From: Gammaproteobacteria bacterium
GTDB lineage: Bacteria > Pseudomonadota > Gammaproteobacteria > Arenicellales > Poriferihabitantaceae
Reading direction: 5' to 3'
Assembly (NCBI GenBank): GCA_026708585.1
Contig: JAPOUQ010000038.1
Location: 1 to 40,629, forward strand
DNA length: 40,629 bases
Below, one piece after another: positions 19,492-29,027 of the stretch (the stretch's first letter is position 1; each line of letters starts with the position of its first letter). The translations under genes and the position numbers were made by a program. The notes below the pieces were generated by a model that was not told the DNA's origin, did no database searches, and saw only the letters and a program-made list of their open reading frames with translations.

Positions 19492-21669
19492 ATGAAGATT
19501 GAGGTTGCAGAATATCAACCACAACGGTGGGTTGATGGTCAACACAATCACATGGAACAACAAAGAAATTTCACAATGTGCAAGACAAAAGTAGAGGACA
19601 ATTCATTGACTTGTCCTCTTCGAATCAAGTTCATCCGAAGACCGCTGAATACCTTTCTGGTCATGTTCATCAGCGGCTTGCTTACCATGGCAAACGTTGC
19701 TGCAAACGAGTTATATGATCAGAAAGCCGATGTCAATCTTGACCTTGAACTCACATACGGATTGACAAGCCGAACGGGAGAGAGAGACCGAAGTCTAACT
19801 GGTCCTAACTCCAATGACGGCGACGAAAACTATGATCGCGGAATCATCAGTAGTACTGCAGCCCTGACCACCGAACTTGAAGTAACCAAGCGCAACATGG
19901 GCTTCTTCGTTCGAACACACGGTTTCTTCGACTACGAAAATCAACGCAACAGTCGTGTGCGAACTCCTTTGTCTTCGGACGCAAAAGATATATCGGGCCG
20001 AGATTTTCGCCTCCTTGATGGCTATGCATATGTAAACTTCGATCGATCTAGTACCCCGATGCAGTTGCGCATTGGGAATCAGGTTCTGAACTGGGGCGAG
20101 AGTACTTTCATACCCAAAGGCATCAACATCATCAATCCCTATGATGTCGCACGATTACGCACACCCGGTTCGGAGTTGCGGGACAGTTTGATTCCCGTTC
20201 CGATGGTATCCGCCTCGGTATTTCTGTCGGATGACGTAACCGTTGAAGGCTTCTACCAGCTCGATTGGAAAAAATCACGAATTGATCCTTCTGGAACCTA
20301 TTTTTCAACGAACGATTATGCCACTCCGGGTGGCACCCACGTTTATTTGACACAGGAAGGAATCACCGACACAGGTCGAACTTTCGGACCTTTAGCCGAC
20401 GCTTTGAACCATGATTACTTTGCAACTTCGGCAAATACTGGAAACCTACCTCTGCAACTTGAGCACGATCCGAAATTCTTTGCAGTAGACCGGAATCCGG
20501 ACAGAGAGGTTGACGAGGAGGGTCAATGGGGACTGGGAATACGATATTTTTCAGAAGAACTGAATGATACTGAGTTCGGGTTTTTCTTCATCAATAATCA
20601 TAGCCAATTGCCACTGGTCAGTGGGCTGGCTGCAACACAAGCTACTTACCGGAGCGTTCTAGGAATGAGCCAGACACTGGGTGGGGTTCTGGGTGAACAG
20701 TTACAAACATTGGCTACAGCCGCCCAGACAAATTCTCTAAGCCCTCAAACACTGGGACAAGCACGTAGCGTGACGACTATCGCAACGGGGGTAGCAAGGG
20801 CAGCAGGGATATTAACACCAGCCACCCATTTCGATCAGAACGGACTCAATGCGAGTGGCTTGGCCGCATTGCAAGACGCATTGAAATCGCCCATGTTCCT
20901 TAATCGTGTCCGAGGGCAGTTAGAGCCAACCGTAAGAGGACTTGTTGTCGATCGCTATGTCAAAGCATCAAGGTACTTTGTCGAATATCCGGAAGATATC
21001 CAGACCTTCGGCATCAGCTTCAATACAGCTTTGTCAGACAGTGGATGGGCCCTTCAAGGAGAATATTCATATCATTCTGATGTTCCCCTCCAAAGAGAGG
21101 AAAACTCCCTCTTTACTGAGGCTCTGGCACCATTGGCCTGTGCGCCGACTTGTCCGACAGACATACTCTCGGTTCTGGGTCCGCAGAATAATCTTGGCTA
21201 CCTCAGAGGCTATATCGTTCGGGATGTCAGTCAACTACAGATCACCGCAACCAAGCTTTTCGGTTCCGTGCTGGGCTCGGACAGTACTGGATTCATTATT
21301 GAAGGCGGCATGCATCATGTCCATGACATGCCTGAAAAAGAAACATTGCCCATTGAACACGGTCATGCAGGGGAGGGTTCTGCCGATGCAACTTCATACG
21401 GGCTTCGCGGTGCGCTTTGGCTCGATTACAACAACACTGTAGGTGCTGCAAGTCTTCGGCCCTATATGCAGTATGCATACGGAATCAAAGGGGATTCCCC
21501 AGGGCCAGGTGGACTATTTCAGGAAGATAGAATAATCCTAACACTTGGAGTCGGTTTGAATTATCTGAATCGCTGGACTGCGAATATCGGCTATACATCC
21601 CATTCTGGAGACAATAATTATCTATCGGGCAGAGATTTCATCCAGGCATCTGTAAGCTACTTTTTCTAA
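19492..21669 (+). CDS. DUF1302-family outer-membrane protein
   Basis: This protein has up to 725 residues. Its signal peptide core FLVMFISGLLTMANVAANE (about 55-73) sits behind the basic stretch KFIRR, and the mature part is built of alternating beta strands, ending in ...FIQASVSYFF with the terminal aromatic of outer-membrane barrels. DUF1302 features include LRIGNQVLNWGESTFIPKGI and NIINPYDVARLRTPGSE. Starts at 19492, 19552 and 19576 are all possible; none has a good ribosome site. The last gives a more normal leader length. It is the first gene of a run with DUF1329, YCF48-like and RND genes that recurs together in proteobacteria, thought to move or handle hydrophobic substrates across the envelope. 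Substrate not known here. Confidence 0.88.
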   Translation: MKIEVAEYQPQRWVDGQHNHMEQQRNFTMCKTKVEDNSLTCPLRIKFIRRPLNTFLVMFISGLLTMANVAANELYDQKADVNLDLELTYGLTSRTGERDRSLTGPNSNDGDENYDRGIISSTAALTTELEVTKRNMGFFVRTHGFFDYENQRNSRVRTPLSSDAKDISGRDFRLLDGYAYVNFDRSSTPMQLRIGNQVLNWGESTFIPKGINIINPYDVARLRTPGSELRDSLIPVPMVSASVFLSDDVTVEGFYQLDWKKSRIDPSGTYFSTNDYATPGGTHVYLTQEGITDTGRTFGPLADALNHDYFATSANTGNLPLQLEHDPKFFAVDRNPDREVDEEGQWGLGIRYFSEELNDTEFGFFFINNHSQLPLVSGLAATQATYRSVLGMSQTLGGVLGEQLQTLATAAQTNSLSPQTLGQARSVTTIATGVARAAGILTPATHFDQNGLNASGLAALQDALKSPMFLNRVRGQLEPTVRGLVVDRYVKASRYFVEYPEDIQTFGISFNTALSDSGWALQGEYSYHSDVPLQREENSLFTEALAPLACAPTCPTDILSVLGPQNNLGYLRGYIVRDVSQLQITATKLFGSVLGSDSTGFIIEGGMHHVHDMPEKETLPIEHGHAGEGSADATSYGLRGALWLDYNNTVGAASLRPYMQYAYGIKGDSPGPGGLFQEDRIILTLGVGLNYLNRWTANIGYTSHSGDNNYLSGRDFIQASVSYFF

Positions 21670-21692
21670 ATCAGAAGATCAGGACTACCATC

Positions 21693-23060
21693 ATGAAAGG
21701 AAAAACATCTCTTTTTTTCTGTGCCGCGATCACTATCCTAACAGTTCTGTTTTCACCGCAATCGGTGGCAGACTTGAGTGATCAACAAATCGCAAGACTG
21801 GGAAACGATCTTACCCCATTGGGGGGTGAACGCGCAGGAAACGCTGAAGGTACGATACCGGAATGGACAGGAGGCATCCTGTCATCTCCCGAAGGATACC
21901 AGATTGGCGAACACCATCGCGATCCTTTTTCAGAAGATCCAATCCTGTTCACAATTGATAGCAGCAACCTCGAGAACTATAGAGATAATCTTACTCCGGG
22001 TCATCAGAGGATGCTGGAGTCCTATTCCAGTTTTCGCATGCCCGTATATCCATCAAGACGAAGTGCATCTGCCCCGGAAAGGATTTACGAGGCGACTCGT
22101 TTGACCGCCGCCACAGCGCGACTCGCTGATGACGGAAATGGAGTTGCAGATGCCGCAATTGGAATACCGTTTCCGATTCCGGAAAATGGACTGGAAATCA
22201 TCTGGAATCACCTTTTACGCTATCGTGGTGATACGATTAATTGCGAAATGGGTCAGGCTGCAGTCACGGCAGGTGGCGACTTTGCAATAGTCAAATTTCT
22301 TACGCAGGCTGAAATGCGCTATTGGCTACCCAACATGACAGCCGACCAACTTGACAACACGATGATGTATTTCAAGCAGAAGATCACCTCTCCGGCGAGA
22401 CTGGCTGGTGACATCCTGCTTGTACATGAAACCATGAATCAGGTTGCCGAGGCCCGCCGTGCTTGGACTTACAACCCAGGTCAAAGACGCGTAAGGCGAG
22501 CTCCGAATGTAGCCTATGACAATCCGGGAACAACATCGGATGGGCTCCGCACATCTGACCAGTTTGACATGTTCAATGGTGCCGTTGACCGATACAACTG
22601 GGAACTGGTGGGCAAACGAGAGATGTTTGTTCCCTACAATTCATACAAATTGCACAGTGGTCAGCTAGCATTTTCTGACTTGCTTACTCCCTTGCACCCA
22701 AACCCTGACCATTTACGTTATGAGCTGCACCGCGTATGGATTGTCGAAGCAACGTTGAAGAAAGGTGCCAGTCACCTTTACCCTCGGCGTACATTTTACG
22801 TCGATGAAGATTCGTGGCAGATTTTACTTGCAGATAGCTATGATGCCCGGGGCGAGCTGTGGCGGGTATCGGAAGGACATGTGATCAACTACTACGAAAA
22901 TCCCTTGATATGGTCCACGCTGGAAGTGCACATCGATTTACAAGCCCGGCGATATCTAGCTTTGGGACTGGATAATGAATTCAACATGTGTACATGGGAT
23001 GAGAAACCCGAGAGCCGTGACTTTTCGGTTGCGGCATTACGTCGTGAGGGAATCCGCTAG
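21693..23060 (+). CDS. DUF1329-family periplasmic (LolB-like fold) protein
   Basis: This 455-residue protein has a signal peptide (residues 1-27, cleaved near SVA-DLSD). DUF1329 blocks follow: LGGERAGNAEGTIPEWTGG, YREHL-type segment YRDNLTPGHQRMLESY, GIPFPIPENGLEIIWNHL, AWTYNPGQRRVRRAPNVAYD, DMFNGAVDRYNWELVGKREM, and a C-terminal YVDEDSWQILLADSYDARGELWRV. The fold is related to lipoprotein-sorting LolA/LolB, so it probably carries a hydrophobic molecule in the periplasm. It starts 23 bp after the DUF1302 gene, with a TCAGGA ribosome site. The protein is complete and of normal length. Confidence 0.93.
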   Translation: MKGKTSLFFCAAITILTVLFSPQSVADLSDQQIARLGNDLTPLGGERAGNAEGTIPEWTGGILSSPEGYQIGEHHRDPFSEDPILFTIDSSNLENYRDNLTPGHQRMLESYSSFRMPVYPSRRSASAPERIYEATRLTAATARLADDGNGVADAAIGIPFPIPENGLEIIWNHLLRYRGDTINCEMGQAAVTAGGDFAIVKFLTQAEMRYWLPNMTADQLDNTMMYFKQKITSPARLAGDILLVHETMNQVAEARRAWTYNPGQRRVRRAPNVAYDNPGTTSDGLRTSDQFDMFNGAVDRYNWELVGKREMFVPYNSYKLHSGQLAFSDLLTPLHPNPDHLRYELHRVWIVEATLKKGASHLYPRRTFYVDEDSWQILLADSYDARGELWRVSEGHVINYYENPLIWSTLEVHIDLQARRYLALGLDNEFNMCTWDEKPESRDFSVAALRREGIR

Positions 23061-23140
23061 GCTGTGAGAGGTGACTGGCAGTCTCTTACTGGAAAAATAT
23101 CGACTGAGCCGTCGGATGGGTCTATCGTCTACTCTTAACT

Positions 23141-24100
23141 GTGCCTAGTCGGTACTTGCCCGGAATTCTTGTAGTCGTTCTGACTATGCTGGTTGATGGC
23201 TTGCTCTTAGCGCAGCCTGTACCATCACAATTAGCAAGGCTTGCGACTGAATCTTTATTGCTGGATGGCGACTTGATCGATGAAAGCATTATCGCCGTAG
23301 GGGAAAGAGGCCACATTCTCCTATCCAAGGATCTTGGTAAATCCTGGGTGCAAGTGCCCTCACCGGTCAATGTGCTGCTGACAGCCATTCATAGGCACGA
23401 CAGGCAGTTGGGGTTCGTCACTGGACATGATGGTGTAATATTGCGCACGCAGGATGGCGGACAGTCTTGGGAACTTGTCCACTATGATCCTGAAAACGAA
23501 GCTCCGCTCTTAGATATCTGGTTCAAGAATGCCTTGGAAGGATTCGCTGTCGGTGCATATGGATTGATCCTGCATACAAAGGACGGCGGCGAGTCTTGGG
23601 AAGCAAAAAGCCTTGATGACCAAGATTATCACCTGAACTCAATTATAGCACTTGGTCCAAATCAAATTCTCATCGCTGGAGAATCGGGCATTGCCTATCG
23701 ATCAGATGATGGAGGCAGCAACTGGAGTACAGTCTCGACCGACTATTCCGGTTCCTGGTTTGACACTTTAGCACAAACACCTGATACCCTTTATCTGAGT
23801 GGACTGCAAGGAAGCATGTCGCGTTCGTTTGATTTAGGAGCGAACTGGGAGAGGCTGGATACCCAAACCACATCAATTTTGGCCTCCATGGCGATCACCA
23901 CAAACAACAATATCATCGCGGCAAGCCTTGATGGCTTGTTATTACTTAGCCGGGATCACGGAGACAGCTTCCAGCGTCATCAACTCCAAGACCGAGTGGG
24001 TATTACCTCGATCATACCTATGCCAAATGGTGAACTACTGCTCATGGGGGAATCTGGAATGAAATGGCTGACTGACTTCGACTGGTACGATATGCCTTGA
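23141..24100 (+). CDS. YCF48/BNR-repeat secreted beta-propeller protein
   Basis: This 319-residue protein starts at GTG 23141 and has a signal peptide (about 1-25). Repeated blades of the BNR/YCF48 type follow, with GxxGxILxSxDxGxSW signatures: GERGHILLSKDLGKSW, GHDGVILRTQDGGQSW, GAYGLILHTKDGGESW, GESGIAYRSDDGGSNW and weaker ones after. Plant and cyanobacterial YCF48 helps assemble photosystem II. In proteobacterial clusters like this one it is a periplasmic propeller next to the RND exporter, possibly an accessory or assembly factor. It lies 80 bp after DUF1329 and 13 bp before the RND gene, so it is part of the same operon. Confidence 0.9.
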   Translation: MPSRYLPGILVVVLTMLVDGLLLAQPVPSQLARLATESLLLDGDLIDESIIAVGERGHILLSKDLGKSWVQVPSPVNVLLTAIHRHDRQLGFVTGHDGVILRTQDGGQSWELVHYDPENEAPLLDIWFKNALEGFAVGAYGLILHTKDGGESWEAKSLDDQDYHLNSIIALGPNQILIAGESGIAYRSDDGGSNWSTVSTDYSGSWFDTLAQTPDTLYLSGLQGSMSRSFDLGANWERLDTQTTSILASMAITTNNNIIAASLDGLLLLSRDHGDSFQRHQLQDRVGITSIIPMPNGELLLMGESGMKWLTDFDWYDMP

Positions 24101-24113
24101 TGGTCGTCATGCT

Positions 24114-26492
24114 ATGCCATCATCCGACCTTCAACAAGCATCTTATCTGAAGCAAATGATAGGAACATTTGAAAACATACTGTTCCATAATCGCCACTAC
24201 GTCATTGGCCTGTTTATAGCACTGAGCCTGTCATTGGCCTGGTTTGCGTCTAAACTCGAAATCGATGCCGGATTTACCAAATTAATTCCGATCGAACACC
24301 CCTACATGTCAACCTATCTTGAATATAGAGATGATTTTGGTAGTGCTGACCGTGTAATTATAGCTGTCATGGTCAAGCAGGGTGACATGTTCACGAAAGG
24401 GTTTATTGACACTCTTAACGAAGTAACCGATTTTGTATTTTTTTTACCGGGCGTTGATCGCACTCAAGTGTATTCGATTTTGACTCCCAATGTCCGTTTT
24501 CTTGAGATCGTAGAGGAAGGTATTCGCGCAGGGAACGTTTTGCCTGAAAGTTTTCAGCCCGATGAAGTCGGATTTGAGCAACTTAGAAAGAACATTCTCA
24601 AATCCGATATTGTCGGACGTTTGGTTGCGACTGGTTTCACAGGTGCCATCGTATCAGCGCGACTTCAGGAATTTAACCCTGAAACTGGAATAAAACTCAA
24701 CTACATTGATGTTGCCAATCGACTTGAGCAATTGCGTATGGATATCAATGCCCAATCGGAAGGTTTATATAACATTCACATCATCGGGTTTGCCAAGGTC
24801 GTTGGCGACATTGCCGGAGCAGCAACCGAAATTGTTTTATTTTTTCTGATTGCCTTGGCTGTGGTCGGTTTGTCAGCAGTACTGTACATGAAATCGCTGC
24901 AATTGGCAGCAGTATTGGTGATGTGTTCGCTACTTGCAGTAATTTGGCAACTGGGGATTATCAGTGCACTGGGATATGGGATCGATCCCATGTCCATGTT
25001 GATTCCCTTTTTGGTGTTTGCGATTGCAATGAGCCATGGCGTTCAAGTGACAAATGCGACTCGGATGGAAGCAGTTGATGGGGACAACCGTCTGATGGTG
25101 GCACGTTCTGGTTTTCAGCGAGTTATCGGTCCAGGGATGTCGGCTCTTATCTCAGATATCGTTGGATTTGCAGTCATAGCCCTGATTGATGTGCAAGTTA
25201 TCAAGGAAATTGCAGTAGCAGCGAGTATTGGTGTAGCCGGCATCATCCTAACTAATCTATGTTTACTGCCTGTGCTGCTTAGCTATCTTGATCTTAGCAA
25301 TAGAAAAGCTCGTGAGGGCCGCTCACTGGAGGGAACCAATTCGAAGCGCTTCTGGCTTGTTATTTCGAAAGTAACGCAAATCAAGGTAGCTTTCATGGTC
25401 ATTGCGGTTACCACTGTATTGGCTGCAGGGGGAGTCTGGTATGGCTCGAAAGTCAGAATTGGCGACCAACAGATCGGCGTTCCAGAGTTGCGCCCAGATT
25501 CGCAATACAACCTCGACTTGCTGGCGATCACTGATAACTTCCACATTGGTGTTGACGTGCTGACTGTTATCGCCGAGACCAGACCTGATGCATGCGTTAA
25601 CTATGAGGTTATGAAAATAATCGATAATTTTGAATGGAAGATGAAAAATGTGCAAGGGGTTCAGTCTGTTTCCGGCCTCGCTGGCACGATTCGCCAGCTG
25701 AGTGCTGCATGGAGCGAAGGCGATCCGAAATGGCGTACCTTGCCTCGAAACCATTACCGACTTGTTCAATCTGTTGCTCCTGTTCCAACCTCAAGTGGCT
25801 TGCTGAATGCCGACTGCAGTGTGATGGCTGTTCACATCTACACCACTGACCATTCCGCAGATACGATAGAACGAATTGTTGGAGCTGTTAAGCAGTTCAA
25901 TCTCGAAAATACCACATCACTAATCACATTCAGTCTTGCCGCAGGCAATGTCGGTGTTATGGCAGCTACCAACGAAGAGGTTAAAAATTCTCAATTCAAG
26001 CTTCTTGGTTTTGTCTACATGGCCGTTATAGCGATCTGTCTGCTGACGTTTCGTTCACTGACTTGGACCCTATGCGTGGTAATACCATTAATGATCGCAT
26101 CACTGCTGACATACGGTTTGATGGCCATTCTCCAAATAGGACTGAAGATTTCAACCTTGCCAGTTATCGCCCTTGGCTGCGGGATTGGTGTTGATTATGG
26201 AATCTATATTTTCAGCAGGATTCGCTACTACATTGCACAGGGGCTAGATTTCAGTGATGCCTATCTGAAGACGCTTACAACGGTTGGCTCGGGGGTCATG
26301 TTTACAGGCCTTACCTTGGCAGTATCCGTTGCCACCTGGTTTTTCTCTTCATTACAATTCCAGACAGACATGGGGATTATCCTGATGTTTATGTTTGTCG
26401 TGAACATGATTGGTGCAATTGTGCTTTTACCGGCACTTGGCACTTTCATAAGTCAAATAAAACGCAGACTCAAGGGATCCAATCATGAGTGA
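24114..26492 (+). CDS. RND/MMPL-superfamily exporter
   Basis: This 792-residue inner-membrane protein has RND two-fold symmetry. A first helix (about 30-50) is followed by a large periplasmic loop and helices 2-6 (about 235-395). The second half repeats this with a helix near 430, a loop, then five helices (about 635-785). Both sterol-sensing-like regions show conserved acid and glycine patterns (PFLVFAIAMSHGVQ; ALGCGIGVDYGIYIFSRIR). It belongs to the COG1033/HpnN-like group that moves lipids or hydrophobic compounds. It is the last gene of the DUF1302-DUF1329-YCF48 cluster, closed by a hairpin 4 bp beyond its stop. Driven by the proton gradient by family analogy; cargo unknown. Confidence 0.93.
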   Translation: MPSSDLQQASYLKQMIGTFENILFHNRHYVIGLFIALSLSLAWFASKLEIDAGFTKLIPIEHPYMSTYLEYRDDFGSADRVIIAVMVKQGDMFTKGFIDTLNEVTDFVFFLPGVDRTQVYSILTPNVRFLEIVEEGIRAGNVLPESFQPDEVGFEQLRKNILKSDIVGRLVATGFTGAIVSARLQEFNPETGIKLNYIDVANRLEQLRMDINAQSEGLYNIHIIGFAKVVGDIAGAATEIVLFFLIALAVVGLSAVLYMKSLQLAAVLVMCSLLAVIWQLGIISALGYGIDPMSMLIPFLVFAIAMSHGVQVTNATRMEAVDGDNRLMVARSGFQRVIGPGMSALISDIVGFAVIALIDVQVIKEIAVAASIGVAGIILTNLCLLPVLLSYLDLSNRKAREGRSLEGTNSKRFWLVISKVTQIKVAFMVIAVTTVLAAGGVWYGSKVRIGDQQIGVPELRPDSQYNLDLLAITDNFHIGVDVLTVIAETRPDACVNYEVMKIIDNFEWKMKNVQGVQSVSGLAGTIRQLSAAWSEGDPKWRTLPRNHYRLVQSVAPVPTSSGLLNADCSVMAVHIYTTDHSADTIERIVGAVKQFNLENTTSLITFSLAAGNVGVMAATNEEVKNSQFKLLGFVYMAVIAICLLTFRSLTWTLCVVIPLMIASLLTYGLMAILQIGLKISTLPVIALGCGIGVDYGIYIFSRIRYYIAQGLDFSDAYLKTLTTVGSGVMFTGLTLAVSVATWFFSSLQFQTDMGIILMFMFVVNMIGAIVLLPALGTFISQIKRRLKGSNHE

Positions 26493-26495
26493 GTA

Positions 26496-26527
26496 AAATC
26501 TTCCGCACAGAACCGGGCGGAAGATTT
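26496..26527 (+). terminator. Hairpin after the RND operon
   Basis: AAATCTTCCGC and GCGGAAGATTT are perfect 11-base arms around a ten-base loop, starting 4 bp after the RND stop codon. The right arm ends in TTT before GTAACTC, so the U-run is short. The position and strong stem make it the likely terminator of the 19.5-26.5 kb operon. Confidence 0.65.
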
Positions 26528-26548
26528 GTAACTCTCTCAAAAGGTAAA

Positions 26549-26594
26549 ATAGGGTCATCCCACGCTTAATTTGCTGAGCCTGGGATGACCCTAT
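26549..26594. repeat. Perfect 14-base inverted repeat with 18-base loop
   Basis: ATAGGGTCATCCCA (26549-26562) is exactly reversed and complemented at 26581-26594. The intervening 18 bases can add a short GCT/AGC stem, and AGG/CCT can pair outside a small bulge. It lies 22 bp after the operon terminator and 77 bp before the aminotransferase promoter. It is too long and symmetric for a simple terminator and has no T-run. It could be a small palindromic repeat element, a MITE-like remnant, or a second terminator read in both directions. Confidence 0.6.
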
Positions 26595-26670
26595 CCTAAG
26601 CCAAGCGGTTGGGGAATTCATGGGTCCCTTGCTTGCAGCACCGACAATTGAATAACGGCACAACTTCGAA

Positions 26671-26699
26671 TTGCTCTGCTTTCTGAATACCCCTATAAT
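26671..26699 (+). promoter_or_regulatory. Sigma70-type promoter of the aminotransferase gene
   Basis: TTGCTC (26671-26676), exactly 17 bases, and a perfect TATAAT (26694-26699). Transcription would start near 26706, giving a leader of about 43 bases before ATG 26749. This is the best promoter match seen in the window. Confidence 0.6.
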
Positions 26700-26748
26700 T
26701 GCGTCTTCAACAGATCAAATTTTCCCAAACCTAAATTACCTTTGAATT

Positions 26749-27933
26749 ATGTTTCAAAACGTAGAACCAACCCCACTTGATCCAATCATCCGCCTAATCA
26801 GCATCTTCAAAGCAGACAAACGCGATAATAAAATCGACATGGGCGTTGGGGTATTTCGAGACAGTGATGGGAATACTCCAATCATGGCAGCTGTCAAACA
26901 AGCCGAGCAACAACTGCATAACCAACAAACTACGAAAACTTATGTTGGCCTATCTGGTGATGAATCATTCAATCAACAAATCACCCGTATGGTGTTCGGG
27001 GATGGCGAGAATCGTCGCATTCGGGCAGTACAAGCACCCGGCGGTTGTGGAGCTCTTCGTGTCCTGTCCGAAATGCTTGCCAAGGTCTCTCCCGATAGCA
27101 AAGTCTGGCTGACCGATCCAACCTGGGGGAATCACTATCCAATATTTCATGGAAGCAGATTTGAAACCGCAACCTATCCTTACCTCAACCGAACCACCAA
27201 AGCTGTTGCTGTAGATGACTTGCTGGACTCACTTTCGAGGCGAGGGCCAAAAGACATCGTTGTTTTCCACGGATGTTGTCATAACCCCTCTGGGGCTGAA
27301 CTTCAACCTGAGCATTGGAATGAAATTGCAAAATTGGCCGCCAAAACGGGGTTTTTTCCATTTTTTGATTTGGCTTATCAGGGCTTTGGGGATTCTCTAG
27401 AACAGGATGTCTACAGCATCCGGACTGTAGCACAAGAAGTTGAATCACTAGTTGTAGCTAGTTCTTGTTCAAAAAATTTCGGCCTCTATCGGGATCGAGT
27501 CGGTTGTGCGATGATTATGGGTGAGACTTCAGAATCTGCAGATTCAGCTTGCGCCCAGTTATTGAGTACAGCTCGCAGTTCCTATTCGATGCCGCCCGAC
27601 CATGGCGCAGCGATCGTCGGGATGATTCTAGGCGATCAACAGTTGCGCAAAATTTGGGAACAGCAACTGTCTGATATGCGAGCGCGAATTTTGGGATTGA
27701 GAAACCAAATGAGCAATAAACTTCGTGCTAGAACTGGACATAATCGTTGGGATTTCATTGCCGATCATCGTGGTATGTTCTCCCTACTCGTACTCAACGA
27801 TGAACAAGTGAACCGGCTACGTGATGATTATGCAATCTATGTCGTAGCTGGCGGCAGAATCAATATTGCCGGATTACGCGATGAGGAGGAGATGGATCGT
27901 TTTATTGATGCATTCATCGATGTTACAGAATAA
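26749..27933 (+). CDS. Aspartate/aromatic amino acid aminotransferase
   Basis: This is a 394-residue class I PLP enzyme of the AspC/TyrB family. The PLP lysine is K242 in ASSCSKNFGLYRDRVG. D207 and Y210 (FFDLAYQGF) contact the cofactor. The G-R motif near the end (AGGRINIAGL) holds the Arg that binds the substrate carboxylate. Length and motifs match the E. coli enzymes (396-397). It transfers amino groups between aspartate or aromatic amino acids and 2-oxo acids in the cytoplasm. Which substrate dominates cannot be told, so no symbol is given. It is a single gene with its own promoter, convergent with hemB across 41 bp. Confidence 0.94.
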   Translation: MFQNVEPTPLDPIIRLISIFKADKRDNKIDMGVGVFRDSDGNTPIMAAVKQAEQQLHNQQTTKTYVGLSGDESFNQQITRMVFGDGENRRIRAVQAPGGCGALRVLSEMLAKVSPDSKVWLTDPTWGNHYPIFHGSRFETATYPYLNRTTKAVAVDDLLDSLSRRGPKDIVVFHGCCHNPSGAELQPEHWNEIAKLAAKTGFFPFFDLAYQGFGDSLEQDVYSIRTVAQEVESLVVASSCSKNFGLYRDRVGCAMIMGETSESADSACAQLLSTARSSYSMPPDHGAAIVGMILGDQQLRKIWEQQLSDMRARILGLRNQMSNKLRARTGHNRWDFIADHRGMFSLLVLNDEQVNRLRDDYAIYVVAGGRINIAGLRDEEEMDRFIDAFIDVTE

Positions 27934-27974
27934 GGATATTCTCCCGATTCGGTCAACTTACTCATGGGCGAACT

Positions 27975-29027
<1,053 letters not shown>

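Noticed and set aside
19292..19522. Minus-strand 76-codon frame before the DUF1302 gene
   Set aside because: It lies in very AT-rich DNA, shows no protein-like pattern or family block, and overlaps the opposing gene start.
25323..25769. Minus-strand 148-codon frame inside the RND gene
   Set aside because: It lies wholly within a well-supported exporter gene, without start signals or recognisable domains.
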